The position numbers were made by a program, and so were the translations under genes. From Calothrix anomala FACHB-343 (lineage in GTDB: Bacteria > Cyanobacteriota > Cyanobacteriia > Cyanobacteriales > Nostocaceae): a stretch of DNA of 64,000 bases. The first letter of the stretch is position 1; every line of letters begins with the position of its first letter. The notes under the pieces were generated by a model. That model was not told where the DNA came from and did not search any database. It worked only from the letters and a program-made list of their open reading frames with translations. Below, piece by piece: positions 43,743 to 52,294 of this stretch. The DNA lies in the NCBI RefSeq assembly GCF_014696435.1, contig NZ_JACJQG010000027.1, positions 41,222 through 105,221 on the forward strand. The letters run 5' to 3'.

Positions 43743-45158
43743 ATGTTCAATGTACCATTTAATTGTGACAGGGGAAGCATTCAGTTTCATAAAATACCCC
43801 GCTTCACGCCTGTATTGCTTTTGGTAGCAGATGTTTTTGGCTTATTCATCTTTTTAAAAATTACATTCTGGTTACGTATAGGTCAACCAGTAGGATTTGA
43901 TACTGTTGTTTGCGGATTTATACTACTAGTCTTGGCAGGGCTTTATTTAGCAGATACTTACCATCCAGATACACAAATAGCAGGGTTACGTGCCCCAGCT
44001 CGCATTGTGATTAGTAATTCCATAATAGCTGGCATTACCTCTGCTTTAATTTACCTATCCGGGACTTGGGGACAGTACCCGTTTTTAGGGCGAGGAATTT
44101 TGCTAGTTAGCTTGGGAATATTTACAATCTGGGCAGTAATATCAAGGTTGTTGGCGGTTAAGTGGTTGCGATCGCACGCTGAACAAAGTTTGTGGTTAAT
44201 GCTGGGTGCTGGCGAGAGTGGGATAAAATTTGCGCAAATGTTCTTAGAGCAGAACCCACTAGGGCGCTTGGTGGTTTTGGCAGAAACTAGTAAAGATATT
44301 ACTGAATTAGCTAAAACAGGATCTAACTTAAGTTATGGAGGTAGTATTAAAGACTTAACTGCTTTGAGTCAGTATCCTTGGTCAGGGTTGGTTGTAGCCA
44401 CTCAGATGAGTTTTTCTGAGACCCAGGTGGAGCAGTTGATGCAATTAAGACTTCAAGGTATTCCTATTTATCGATTACCGGATATTTGCGAGACATTATG
44501 GTATAAACTGCCCTCTTGTCTATTAGAAGATAGTTGGTGGGCTTTTAGTAGTGGTTTTAACTTAGTCTCTAGCGGTATTAGTTTGAAGTTGAAACGCTTG
44601 GTAGACCTGATATTGGCAGGGCTGTTATTAATACTTTTATTTCCACTGATGTTATTGGCAATGGTGGCAATTAAATTGGATAGTCCTGGTTCTGTTTTTT
44701 ACAGCCAATTACGTACCGGGCTTTATGGTAAGCCATTTAGGGTTTACAAATTTCGCTCGATGTATAAAGATGCGGAAAAATGGGGGGCACAATGGGCTAG
44801 TCAACGCGATCCGCGCATTACTAGAGTCGGGTACTTGCTGCGAGTGCTGCGCATTGATGAATTACCACAGATTTTTAATGTGATTCGGGGAGATATGAGT
44901 CTGATAGGCCCCAGGCCAGAAAGACCGGAGTTTGATGTCAAGCTGAAAGAATCGATTCCTTATTACGAACTACGTTATTTAGTTAAACCAGGTATCACCG
45001 GCTGGGCCCAGGTATTGTATCCCTATGGTGCTTCGGTGGAGGATGCTTCGGAAAAGCTAGCTTACGACCTTTACTATATTAAGAATTATTCTCTGTGGTT
45101 AGATATTGCGATCGCATTTAAAACAATCCGCGTGGTTTTGTTGGGTAAAGGGAGATAA
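43743..45158 (+). CDS. Large phosphoglycosyl transferase (WbaP/WcaJ-type)
   Basis: A 471-residue polyprenyl-phosphate sugar-phosphate transferase. Four to five helices fill about residues 20-135. A CoA-binding-like domain of this family follows (LMLGAGESGIKFAQMFLEQN). The PGT domain begins at KLKRLVDLILAGLLLILLFP (about 281-300), with VYKFRSMYKDAEKWGAQWAS, LRIDELPQIFNVIRGDMSLI and YLVKPGITGWAQVLYPYGAS. It starts repeat-unit assembly; donor sugar is unknown. A second, shorter PGT is encoded at 23679-24437, so the locus has two initiating enzymes. It converges with pgsA. Confidence 0.94.
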   Translation: MFNVPFNCDRGSIQFHKIPRFTPVLLLVADVFGLFIFLKITFWLRIGQPVGFDTVVCGFILLVLAGLYLADTYHPDTQIAGLRAPARIVISNSIIAGITSALIYLSGTWGQYPFLGRGILLVSLGIFTIWAVISRLLAVKWLRSHAEQSLWLMLGAGESGIKFAQMFLEQNPLGRLVVLAETSKDITELAKTGSNLSYGGSIKDLTALSQYPWSGLVVATQMSFSETQVEQLMQLRLQGIPIYRLPDICETLWYKLPSCLLEDSWWAFSSGFNLVSSGISLKLKRLVDLILAGLLLILLFPLMLLAMVAIKLDSPGSVFYSQLRTGLYGKPFRVYKFRSMYKDAEKWGAQWASQRDPRITRVGYLLRVLRIDELPQIFNVIRGDMSLIGPRPERPEFDVKLKESIPYYELRYLVKPGITGWAQVLYPYGASVEDASEKLAYDLYYIKNYSLWLDIAIAFKTIRVVLLGKGR

Positions 45159-45167
45159 AAATAGTAA

Positions 45168-45192
45168 GTGGGCATTGGGCATTGGGCATTGA
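45168..45192. repeat. 7-bp array (GGGCATT)
   Basis: Three GGGCATT units directly after the phosphoglycosyl transferase stop, in the short convergent gap with pgsA. Confidence 0.8.
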
Positions 45193-45216
45193 TGTTGTGT
45201 GATGTAGAATTGGGGA

Positions 45217-45732
45217 CTAATCGGCTGATGCGGGTGCAGGTAAGAGATAAATTGCCCCAGAGATTAATGTCAGAATTACAGAAACCCAAAAAGCTATTAA
45301 GGCTGGGAATTGCCAATCGGGTGATAAGGGTGCAATTAAAAGGGCGATCGCTATAATTTGACTAACGGTTTTGAGTTTACCCCAAATATTCGCTCCAGTA
45401 ATTTGAGTTTGATTCACGCGCCAACCCGCGATCGCTAATTCTCGCGCTAAAATCAGAAACACTCCCCAAGCGGGGACTCTATTTAATTCAATCAACACCA
45501 TCAACGGTGCAAGCACGAGAAATTTATCGACCAAGGGGTCAAGAAATTTGCCTAAATCGCTAATTTGGTTGAGTTTCCGTGCTAAATAGCCGTCTAACCA
45601 ATCAGTTAATGCTGCTACTAAAAATATTGCTAAACATATCCATTTTGCTTGGGGTGTAGGGTTGTATAAGCCATAAAGCAAAAATGGTATTCCTAATAAA
45701 CGCGAAAAGGTAATCCAGTTAGGTAGAGTCAT
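45217..45732 (-). CDS. pgsA: CDP-diacylglycerol-glycerol-3-phosphate 3-phosphatidyltransferase
   Basis: A 171-residue integral membrane enzyme that makes phosphatidylglycerol phosphate, the precursor of PG that thylakoids and photosystems need. The CDP-alcohol phosphotransferase signature D-x2-D-G-x2-A-R-x8-G-x3-D-x3-D is intact: DWLDGYLARKLNQISDLGKF then LDPLVDK (about 43-69). Four to five helices are predicted and LPNWITFSRLLGIPFLLYGL at the N-terminus is typical. Its gene lies just downstream of purU in the same direction, separated by repeats. Confidence 0.95.
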   Translation of the reverse strand: MTLPNWITFSRLLGIPFLLYGLYNPTPQAKWICLAIFLVAALTDWLDGYLARKLNQISDLGKFLDPLVDKFLVLAPLMVLIELNRVPAWGVFLILARELAIAGWRVNQTQITGANIWGKLKTVSQIIAIALLIAPLSPDWQFPALIAFWVSVILTLISGAIYLLPAPASAD

Positions 45733-45740
45733 AAGCCAAT

Positions 45741-45846
45741 AGGTTAGGGAGCAGAGGAAGCAGAGGGGGCAGAGGAAGCAGAGGAAGCAGAGGAAGCAGA
45801 GGAGAAATCATCAATGCCCAATGCCCAATGCCCAATGCCCAATGCC
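45741..45846. repeat. 9-bp purine repeat array plus GCCCAAT heptamers
   Basis: About six AGAGGAAGC-like 9-bp units (45745-45802) followed by five GCCCAAT 7-bp units (45813-45846), between purU and pgsA. A different unit length in one array is notable. Confidence 0.85.
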
Positions 45847-45855
45847 CCATATCCA

Positions 45856-46710
45856 TCATTCAAATACTACTGTGCGATTGCCATAGACTAATACGCGATT
45901 TTGTAAATGCGATCGCACTGCTCTGGCTAAGACAATTCTTTCTAAATCTTTGCCTTTTCTAATTAAATCTTCTACTGTATCGCGGTGGCTAACTCGCACT
46001 ACGTCCTGTTCAATAATTGGCCCGGCATCTAAATCTGTAGTTGCATAATGGGCGGTAGCACCGATAATTTTCACGCCTCTTTCAAAAGCTCGGTGATAGG
46101 GATTTGCGCCGATAAATGCAGGTAAAAAAGAATGATGAATATTAATAATTTGGGGAAATTTAGTAATAAATTCTTCGCTGACAATTTGCATATATTTTGC
46201 CAATACAACTAAATCAATGTTGTATTTTTGCAGTAATTCTAATTGCTGAATTTCCTGTTCGGCTTTGTTTTCTTTGGTGATGGGAATATAGTGATAATCA
46301 ATGCCAAATTGCTCGGCTATTGGTTTTAAAGAATTATGATTACTAATAATTAAAGGAATTTCCGCGATAAATTCTTTGGCTCGGTGTCGCCAAATTAAAT
46401 CAAATAAACAATGGTCTTGACGACTTACCCAAATAGCAATTCGGGGTATGGTATCAGAAAAATGTAGTTCCCATTTAGCGCCTAAAGGTTGAGCTATGGC
46501 ATTAAATGCCGGGCCGATTAAATCTCGTGGTAAATTAAACCCTGATAATTGCCATTCAATCCGGGTGAGAAACAATCCAGCCGCAAAATCTGTATGCTGA
46601 TCGGCATGGATAATATTGCCACCATTCGAGTAGATAAAATTAGCAATTTTCGCCACCAATCCCTGTTGATCGGGACAAGAAATCAGCAATGTGGCTGTTG
46701 GATTAGTCAT
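45856..46710 (-). CDS. purU: Formyltetrahydrofolate deformylase
   Basis: About 284 residues. It hydrolyses 10-formyl-THF to THF and formate, balancing the one-carbon pool. An N-terminal ACT domain (TATLLISCPDQQGLVAKIAN, about 4-23) is followed by a GAR-transformylase-like domain. Catalytic motifs are FPQIINIHHSFLPAFIGANP (about 205-224) and KIIGATAHYATTDLDAGPII (about 235-254). I start at MTNPTATL (46710), since the longer MPNAQYPM extension is translated GCCCAAT repeat DNA. It shares direction with pgsA downstream. Confidence 0.95.
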   Translation of the reverse strand: MTNPTATLLISCPDQQGLVAKIANFIYSNGGNIIHADQHTDFAAGLFLTRIEWQLSGFNLPRDLIGPAFNAIAQPLGAKWELHFSDTIPRIAIWVSRQDHCLFDLIWRHRAKEFIAEIPLIISNHNSLKPIAEQFGIDYHYIPITKENKAEQEIQQLELLQKYNIDLVVLAKYMQIVSEEFITKFPQIINIHHSFLPAFIGANPYHRAFERGVKIIGATAHYATTDLDAGPIIEQDVVRVSHRDTVEDLIRKGKDLERIVLARAVRSHLQNRVLVYGNRTVVFE

Positions 46711-46803
46711 TGGGTATTGGGCATTGGGCATTGGGCATGGGGCATTGGTCAGTTGTTAAGAAGCGAACAGTCAACAGTCAACAGTCAACAGTCAACCGTC
46801 AAC
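46711..46803. repeat. Heptamer arrays (GGGCATT and GTCAACA)
   Basis: GGGCATT units at 46720-46748 and GTCAACA units at 46768-46800 lie between the DUF4340 gene and purU. Confidence 0.85.
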
Positions 46804-46808
46804 ATCAT

Positions 46809-47417
46809 TTACTTACCAGTTGGAGTTGGAGTTGGGGTTGGTTGTTCGCTATTATTTTTGGGTTGTTGCCATTCTGATAATTCGCGATTTACGGCATTTT
46901 CAAAGTCTTTAGATACCAATAGCACATCTATATTACCATCGGGTTTGACTGTTGGATTAGCTTGCACGTATAAAGAACTACCATTAGGGTTAAGCTTTCC
47001 TAACAATAATTGTTGGCTTTGTTGATTTTTTAGCTGGATGTTAATTGTGGCTTGGGGTTGATCTAAACCGAATTCGGCTTTTTGATTGGGTGGGATTGAG
47101 AAAATGCGATCGCTTTTTCCCTTAACTAACAAATCCATCAAGTAAGAAACAATAGCATCATTCGCTGGTTCTGACACAGGCGATTTTAGCAACCATTTCG
47201 GCTGGTTTCCTTGGGGATTGCGTTCTAAAGACAAACTCAGCTTTTGAGTTGTCACCGTCAACGACTGCACATCATCCGCAGTGAAAGAGAAAATTTGCTG
47301 CTGTTTCTCCTTCACCTCTTCGCGCTGAGTTCCCCCGCGAATCTCATAAAAGTAAACAAACGTACCCAAACCCAGCGCCAGCAATAGCAAAATTAAAGTC
47401 GTTCGCGAAAATTTCAT
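46809..47417 (-). CDS. DUF4340 domain protein, last gene of a GldG-like ABC operon
   Basis: A 202-residue protein. A signal anchor (about 6-24, TTLILLLLALGLGTFVYFYE) precedes a periplasmic DUF4340 domain. Family features are SFTADDVQSLTVTTQKLSLS (about 44-63), WLLKSPVSEPANDAIVSYLM (about 74-93) and EFGLDQPQATINIQLKNQQ. The tail is a short PTPTPTPTG repeat. DUF4340 genes commonly follow GldG-like genes, as here, so the protein likely forms part of one envelope ABC complex. Role and substrate are unknown. Confidence 0.87.
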   Translation of the reverse strand: MKFSRTTLILLLLALGLGTFVYFYEIRGGTQREEVKEKQQQIFSFTADDVQSLTVTTQKLSLSLERNPQGNQPKWLLKSPVSEPANDAIVSYLMDLLVKGKSDRIFSIPPNQKAEFGLDQPQATINIQLKNQQSQQLLLGKLNPNGSSLYVQANPTVKPDGNIDVLLVSKDFENAVNRELSEWQQPKNNSEQPTPTPTPTGK

Positions 47418-47431
47418 AGTTCAGTTGTTAG

Positions 47432-47451
47432 AGACGCGATTAATCGCGTCT
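47432..47451. repeat. AGACGCGAT palindrome, copy 3
   Basis: AGACGCGATTAATCGCGTCT followed by GTACA, in the gap between the GldG-like and DUF4340 genes. CCTTGTCC/CCCTGCC repeats follow at 47475-47520. Confidence 0.9.
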
Positions 47452-47521
47452 GTACAAGTGTTATTTGTCATTCGTCCCCCTTGTCCTCCTTGTCCCCCTG
47501 CCCCCTGCCCCTCTGCCTCTT

Positions 47522-49303
47522 CTACCTCCTGCGCCACCACATTACCGCAGCGCCTACTAAACCAAACAGGGGTAAAAGTAACAGCGATGATAAGGCTAAA
47601 ACACCAGCTTGGGCGGCGTTGATGTTTAAGCGGCGGTTTTTGGCTTCTTTGGGACGAATGGATAAGGGTTGTTTATCTTCTTGTTGACTTAGCCAAGTGA
47701 CTGAATTGAGGAAGACATCACCGTTAAGTTGCTGTTGAAATAAGCCATCTTTGGCAAATTCCGAATTACCAAATACTACTAACCTGGATTCCGTCGCCGT
47801 TGTTTCTGGTTGCTTGTCGGTTGGCGGTGCAGAATTAGCGGGACTAGGTGAAATTGTCGGACTAGGACTAGCTTGATTAGCGGTGGTTGGTGATGGTAAT
47901 GCAGTGGGTGAAGTTGTCGGAGTGGGTTTTGCTTGTCCTGTTGCAATTGGGGATGGGGATGGTGATGGTGTTGCTTTTCCTTGGGTTGTGGGCGATGGTA
48001 AGGGTGAAGGTGTGGGACTAGGTTGGGTTTGAGTCGGAGATGGGGCGGAAATTTTCTTTTTCAAGGCTACGCCTAAAGTTAACGGCCCTTTTAAATCTTT
48101 ATCGGCGTTAAACTCTAATTTTTCACTTTTCAGGTCACTTTCTGCCCAACTGTCAGGATAAGGTTTAGTTCGCAGTAAAGGTGTAGATTCAATTCCCGGT
48201 ACTGGTGTGACTTCTATCGGTCTAGCTAACTGATAAAAAGAAATACCATTGGCGAAATCTTTGGTAATTGGATGTTGTCCGTAGTCGGTAACGATGGAAA
48301 CCGCAGGGCCAATTTCGGCATTTCTTTTTGACAAATCCACCGCTAACCGATTATCTACACGTACACCCCAATCTTTGAGTAAGTTATCTAGTTTGGGTTC
48401 TGTACCTAAGTCAATCATGAGCATTAAATTACCGCCGCGATTGAGGTAATCTTGCAAAGCTTTGACTTCACTATCAAATAATCCGCGTTTCGGCCCGGCG
48501 ACGACTACAGCCGTTGCATCATCGGGAACTTTTGGCTGTTCGGTTAAATTTAAAGCGGCAGTGGTGAAATTTTTATCAGTTAATTCTTGAACTGCTTGGG
48601 AAATAGAATCTTGTGCTGCTGCTAGTTGATGTTCGCCATGACCTTGAAGAAAATAAACTTTAGCGGCGTTAGTGGTAGTAATTTGTTGCAAGCGATTAGT
48701 TAATCTGATTTCTGAGAGTCTGTCTCTATCAGAAACTACCTGGACTAACTGTCTTTTACCTTGATATTCTAAATAAATTTCCCCGTTATCTTTATAACCA
48801 AATTGTGTAGCTAATCCCGGTCTTGCATCGGGATCGACATATTCAAATTGAAACTTAGAATTTTGTCGTCGATAATTATCTAATAAATCTCTGTCTTGGG
48901 GATTTTGGGTTTTATCAAAAATCCAAACTTTTACAGGTTGTGAAAGATTATTTACTAATTCCCGCGACTGGGGCGCTAAGGTAAATAATTGGGTTTCTGT
49001 AAAATCTGCGCGATAATGGTAGCGAGTACCTAAAAAGTTGATCAATCCCAAAATTACTAATACTGCCATTGTGGCGACTAAAGCATTAGTACCAGCTTGG
49101 GTTGAACGCCGCCCCCACCATTGATTTTCTTGGCTTTGAATAAACACCCATAAGCCAATGATTACTAATCCAGTAATCAGAAATGCTAAGGAAATCGTCC
49201 CCCATGTTGATGACACTAATCCCGAAGTTAAACCCGCAACCAAGAAAAAAGGGCCTAGCCAAAATAAATATTTCCAAAGTTTCTTTTTAGCGACGATTTT
49301 CAT
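47522..49303 (-). CDS. GldG-like ABC-associated membrane protein
   Basis: About 593 residues. Two N-terminal helices (about 10-55) and a third near 70-95 precede a large periplasmic ABC_transp_aux / GldG domain (TETQLFTLAPQSRELVNNLS, KVYFLQGHGEHQLAAAQDSI, MLMIDLGTEPKLDNLLKDWG). A proline/serine/threonine low-complexity linker follows (about 418-505), then VVFGNSEFAKDGL and a final helix. I start at MKIVAKK (49303), as the longer MTNH start comes from repeats. It probably acts with the ABC permease and ATPase encoded upstream. Confidence 0.88.
   Translation of the reverse strand: MKIVAKKKLWKYLFWLGPFFLVAGLTSGLVSSTWGTISLAFLITGLVIIGLWVFIQSQENQWWGRRSTQAGTNALVATMAVLVILGLINFLGTRYHYRADFTETQLFTLAPQSRELVNNLSQPVKVWIFDKTQNPQDRDLLDNYRRQNSKFQFEYVDPDARPGLATQFGYKDNGEIYLEYQGKRQLVQVVSDRDRLSEIRLTNRLQQITTTNAAKVYFLQGHGEHQLAAAQDSISQAVQELTDKNFTTAALNLTEQPKVPDDATAVVVAGPKRGLFDSEVKALQDYLNRGGNLMLMIDLGTEPKLDNLLKDWGVRVDNRLAVDLSKRNAEIGPAVSIVTDYGQHPITKDFANGISFYQLARPIEVTPVPGIESTPLLRTKPYPDSWAESDLKSEKLEFNADKDLKGPLTLGVALKKKISAPSPTQTQPSPTPSPLPSPTTQGKATPSPSPSPIATGQAKPTPTTSPTALPSPTTANQASPSPTISPSPANSAPPTDKQPETTATESRLVVFGNSEFAKDGLFQQQLNGDVFLNSVTWLSQQEDKQPLSIRPKEAKNRRLNINAAQAGVLALSSLLLLPLFGLVGAAVMWWRRR
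47790..48050 (-). repeat. Low-complexity Pro/Ser/Thr coding segment
   Basis: About 87 codons in the GldG-like gene made almost only of Pro, Ser, Thr, Ala and Gln, with many TSPSP- and PTPSP-like units. At DNA level it is a degenerate GGTGATGG/GGACTAGG-type tract. Such extracytoplasmic linkers are flexible and prone to length change. Confidence 0.85.
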
Positions 49304-49312
49304 GTGATTTGT

Positions 49313-49432
49313 CAAATTGTCAATGGTTAAGAGTCAATGGTTAAGAGTCAACGGTCAATGGTCAATGGTCAATGGTTTTAAATTTGGACTATGGACTTTT
49401 GACTATTGACTATGGACTATTGACTATCAACT
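49313..49432. repeat. Heptamer array (GGTCAAT / GACTATT)
   Basis: About 110 bp of GTCAATG/GTTAAGA/GGTCAAT units followed by GACTATT/GGACTAT units, between the permease and GldG-like genes. The halves are partly complementary, so RNA from this spacer can fold. Confidence 0.85.
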
Positions 49433-50243
49433 ATTGCCTCTGAAAGCGCAATGTATCAATGGATTGTGATGTCAAAAAGACACCGAGAAATATGTAAGTG
49501 GCAAATAACAGAATGGCGCTGGTGTCAAAGATGCCCTGAATAAGTGTATTAAAATGCTTGAGTAAGGAAATATAACTTAAAGCTTCGCCGATAAAACCGG
49601 GGATAGCTTTAGAAATTAAATCAACGAATAACAGCAGTAAAATCACTGCAAAAGTGAAGACGGCAGAGATAATTGTACTGTCTGTTAAGGATGAAATAAA
49701 CATTCCTAACGATAAAATTGCGGCTGCTAACAAGATTAAGCCTAAATGACCCAACAATAAAATTGTGAGTGACATGGGTGGATTTGATTGGCTGATGACG
49801 AAAACTTCTAGTGCAATTAAGGGTACAATCATTGTAATAAAGAAGGTTAGCACGCCTAATAATTTACCCACAGCAACCGCCCAGTTTGTGATTGGTGACG
49901 TAGCTAATAGTTCTAAAGTGCCCCGTTTGCGTTCTTCAGCATATAATCCCATTGAAAGAATGGGCAAAACAAATAATAATAACCAGCCCATTCTGTCTAA
50001 AAATGCCCTGATAAATTCATAGGATACATCAATTGGCGGTACGGGTACGCCCATTTGTTGTCCTTGTAAATCTATGGCGGCGATGGTGGGTAAAATTCCA
50101 TCTGGCCCCATCAAGATCATGATGAGGAATAACCCTGATAAAAACCAGAATATGCCAGCAATTACATAAGCTAAGGGCGATACAAAGTAACTTTGCAATT
50201 CCCGGCGATAAATAGCAATAATATTACTCAGTACGATACCCAT
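49431..50243 (-). CDS. ABC-2 type transporter permease
   Basis: A 270-residue permease with six helices of the ABC-2 / GldF kind. N-terminal IYRRELQSYFVSPLAYVIAG (about 10-29) is the hallmark. The motif LPILSMGLYAEERKRGTLEL (about 96-115) and LLATSPITNWAVAVGKLLGV (about 116-135) are the conserved E-R-GT-E-L coupling region. Its ATG directly abuts the stop of the ATPase gene (no gap), so the two are translationally linked. It forms the membrane part of the four-gene ABC system. Confidence 0.93.
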   Translation of the reverse strand: MGIVLSNIIAIYRRELQSYFVSPLAYVIAGIFWFLSGLFLIMILMGPDGILPTIAAIDLQGQQMGVPVPPIDVSYEFIRAFLDRMGWLLLFVLPILSMGLYAEERKRGTLELLATSPITNWAVAVGKLLGVLTFFITMIVPLIALEVFVISQSNPPMSLTILLLGHLGLILLAAAILSLGMFISSLTDSTIISAVFTFAVILLLLFVDLISKAIPGFIGEALSYISLLKHFNTLIQGIFDTSAILLFATYIFLGVFLTSQSIDTLRFQRQ

Positions 50244-51248
50244 TTACGCGGCTTCTCCTTCTGTGGTTTCTGAGTCTTCTATCGACTCTACATTTTTTTC
50301 GGCTGTGGTGAGTTGCAAGAACACATCTTCTAAGGTAGCGCTGACACGCCGCATTTCATGCAAGGCAAAGCCAGAACGGACTAATGTTGTCGCAATATCT
50401 TTTCCGGGTTCGGTTCCTGGTTGAGATATTATCCGCAAGTAAGCGCGGTTTTCTGGCGCTGGCTGATGACTCGCGACTGTCGGCATTGATTCTACCAGAC
50501 TGACGCCGGATATATTTTGTAGGACTTGTTTGGCTAGGGCTGGTTCTCCCTCAATCTCTAATTCATATCCTGAGCCACCTGTCAACTGTGTCATGAGATT
50601 TTCTGGTGTGTTGGTGGCGACTACTTTACCGCGATTAATAATGGCAACGCGGCTACAAGTCATGCTAACTTCGGGGAGAATGTGGGTAGATAGAATAATG
50701 GTATGGGTTCCCGCCAGACTTTTAATTAAATTCCGCACTTCTATAATTTGCCGGGGGTCGAGTCCTACGGTGGGTTCGTCTAAAATAATTGCTGGCGGAT
50801 CGTGGACGATCGCCTGAGCAATTCCCACCCGTTGCCGATATCCTTTAGATAGCTTGTGGATTAGTACCTTGCGCTTATCGTCTAAATTACACCGCGCGAT
50901 CGCACCTTGCACTTTATTATGGCGATCGCCTGGGGATACTCCCTTAATTCTCGCCACAAAATGCAAAAATCCCTCCACCGTCATATCGGGATATAAAGGC
51001 GGCGTTTCTGGTAAATAACCAATTCTTTGACGCACAGCTAAAGAATTTTCATGCACATCAAAGCCTGCTATCTTCGCCGTGCCCTTAGTTGCTGGTAAAT
51101 AGCCAGCTAAAATACGCATAGTCGTAGTTTTACCAGCGCCATTAGGGCCTAAAAACCCTAGAATCTCCCCAGGTTCGACATTAAAAGTCACATCAGTAAT
51201 CGCTGGGGTAGAACCGTATATTTTACTCAGATGCTCAACTTCAATCAT
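50244..51248 (-). CDS. ABC transporter ATP-binding protein (GldA-like)
   Basis: A 334-residue ATPase. Walker A is GFLGPNGAGKTTTMRIL (about 32-48), the Q-loop follows in YLPETPPLYPDM, and the signature is LSKGYRQRVGIAQAI (about 134-148). Walker B is PAIILDEPTVGLDPRQ (about 153-168), with the H-loop in ILSTHILPEVS. A C-terminal 100-residue extension (EGEPALAKQVLQNISGVSLV and ALHEMRRVSATLEDVFLQLT) is common to ABC-2 exporters. It is first of the four-gene operon with permease, GldG-like and DUF4340 genes. Confidence 0.95.
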   Translation of the reverse strand: MIEVEHLSKIYGSTPAITDVTFNVEPGEILGFLGPNGAGKTTTMRILAGYLPATKGTAKIAGFDVHENSLAVRQRIGYLPETPPLYPDMTVEGFLHFVARIKGVSPGDRHNKVQGAIARCNLDDKRKVLIHKLSKGYRQRVGIAQAIVHDPPAIILDEPTVGLDPRQIIEVRNLIKSLAGTHTIILSTHILPEVSMTCSRVAIINRGKVVATNTPENLMTQLTGGSGYELEIEGEPALAKQVLQNISGVSLVESMPTVASHQPAPENRAYLRIISQPGTEPGKDIATTLVRSGFALHEMRRVSATLEDVFLQLTTAEKNVESIEDSETTEGEAA

Positions 51249-51321
51249 CGTTCTCAGGCGATCGCATTTTTAGAGAATACCCAACAATATTAGATCACCA
51301 TGTTGGAAAAATACGGACTGG

Positions 51322-51381
51322 GGGTTGGTTGTTGATTGTTGACGGTTGATTGTTGACGGTTGACGGGTGACTGTTGACAGC
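51322..51381. repeat. 7-bp array (TTGACGG / TTGATTG)
   Basis: About eight GTTGATT/GTTGACG/GTTGACA units upstream of the ABC ATPase gene, on its 5' side. Confidence 0.8.
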
Positions 51382-51438
51382 CCTGTTTGTCATATGTCAC
51401 AAATCTTTAACGGATTGCTATATATGTCTTGTTGGTTG

Positions 51439-51735
51439 ATGAGTGCGTCATTTACTGAAATGAGTAAGCGTTAAAGCTTTTCGTCTGCGGAAAACACTAA
51501 AATGAGTGCGTGATTTACCGAAATGAGTAGGCGTTAAGGCTTTTCATGTGCATAAAACAGCAAAATGAGTGCGTGATTTACCAAAATGAGTAAGTGTTAA
51601 GGCTTAACGAGTAAGCGTTAAAGCATTTTGCTTGCGGAAAACACCAAAATGGGTAGGCAATAATGTTTTTTGAGAATGCGTTAAGGCTTAATGAGTAGGC
51701 GATAAGGTATTTTGCCTTCTCAACACAGCAAAATC
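51439..51735. repeat. 63-bp tandem repeat array
   Basis: Units start at 51439, 51502 and 51565 (each ATGAGTGCG) and, more diverged, at 51649. The first two are exactly 63 bp; the third is 84 bp with an internal partial copy of GAGTAAGCGTTAA. Every insertion keeps the length a multiple of three. Within each unit, AAATGAGTARGCGTTAA recurs. On the minus strand the same DNA reads as peptide-like units with ALTxTHFGKSRTHF, broken by only a few stops. Confidence 0.8.
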
Positions 51736-52031
51736 AGCCAGTAAATTAAAATTTTGCTAAAAAAGTTGGCTTTTATATGTTTTTTTGATGAAGTTGGGAG
51801 TAATTGCGATCGCCAAGCATAATCAGCTGTCGCCATCTAAATTTAAATTGTGTAGCTCTGCCTTGACTTCAATCTCATTGAAGTAAGGGACTTCCAAATA
51901 AAAAATATTCCAATCATTAACTTACCAAACCCGCAACTCGTCAGGGCGGGCTAACCCATTGGTGTCAACTTAAGTATCTCTGACTTACCCAACAGACTGC
52001 CCACAGGCTGTAAGCCTGGGGCTAACGTTAC

Positions 52032-52115
52032 AAAGCCCACCTACGTGGGCTAAATTTTCTTAGCCCACGTAGGTGGGCTTTGTTCAATTAGCCGCACCCT
52101 TCGAGGGTGACGGCG
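52032..52115. repeat. 84-bp double-hairpin element, copy 1
   Basis: A perfect 22-bp inverted repeat (arms 52032-52053 and 52060-52081, 6-nt loop), each arm itself palindromic around CTACGT. It is followed by TAGCCGCACCCTTCGAGGG at 52089, a second small hairpin. The copy at 63915-63998 has the same layout and the same total length. Confidence 0.85.
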
Positions 52116-52294
52116 GTTTATTGGGTAAGCAAGGGGTTGCGGATGAGGACAAAACCTAGTAACCAAAAGGGTTTCACGTTAAGTTGACACCAATGGGGGT
52201 AACCCCGCCCCTACAATTTGGCATAATTTATTTTTTGGAATTCCCTAAACTGTTTTAAGAATAATATATTTATGGGATGAATTAGGTTGATATC

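Larger units (their letters stand above)
51249..52294. other. 1,046-bp intergenic region packed with repeats
   Basis: Holds a TTGACGG/TTGATTG heptamer array (51322-51380), the 63-bp tandem array (51439-51735), a HIP1-like site near 51808, and an 84-bp double-hairpin element (52032-52115). A ribosome binding site for the GTG at 52295 is not evident. No confident gene is present; one long minus-strand frame through the 63-bp array is interrupted by stops. Confidence 0.65.

Noticed and set aside
43732-43743. TATAAAAT as the promoter of the large sugar transferase
   Set aside because: It lies only a few bases before the ATG; a leaderless transcript cannot be shown from sequence alone.
20799-45158. 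Heterocyst envelope polysaccharide (hep) island
   Set aside because: Gene types overlap with such islands, but I see no specific hep gene I can name with confidence and the order does not settle it.
47425-47687. Plus-strand frames rich in Pro and Cys at the end of the GldG-like gene
   Set aside because: They are translations of CCTTGTCC/CCCTGCC repeats and of the antisense strand of a real gene.
51439-51735. A CRISPR array in the 63-bp repeat region
   Set aside because: The repeats are contiguous with no unique spacers of constant length, and no cas gene is near.
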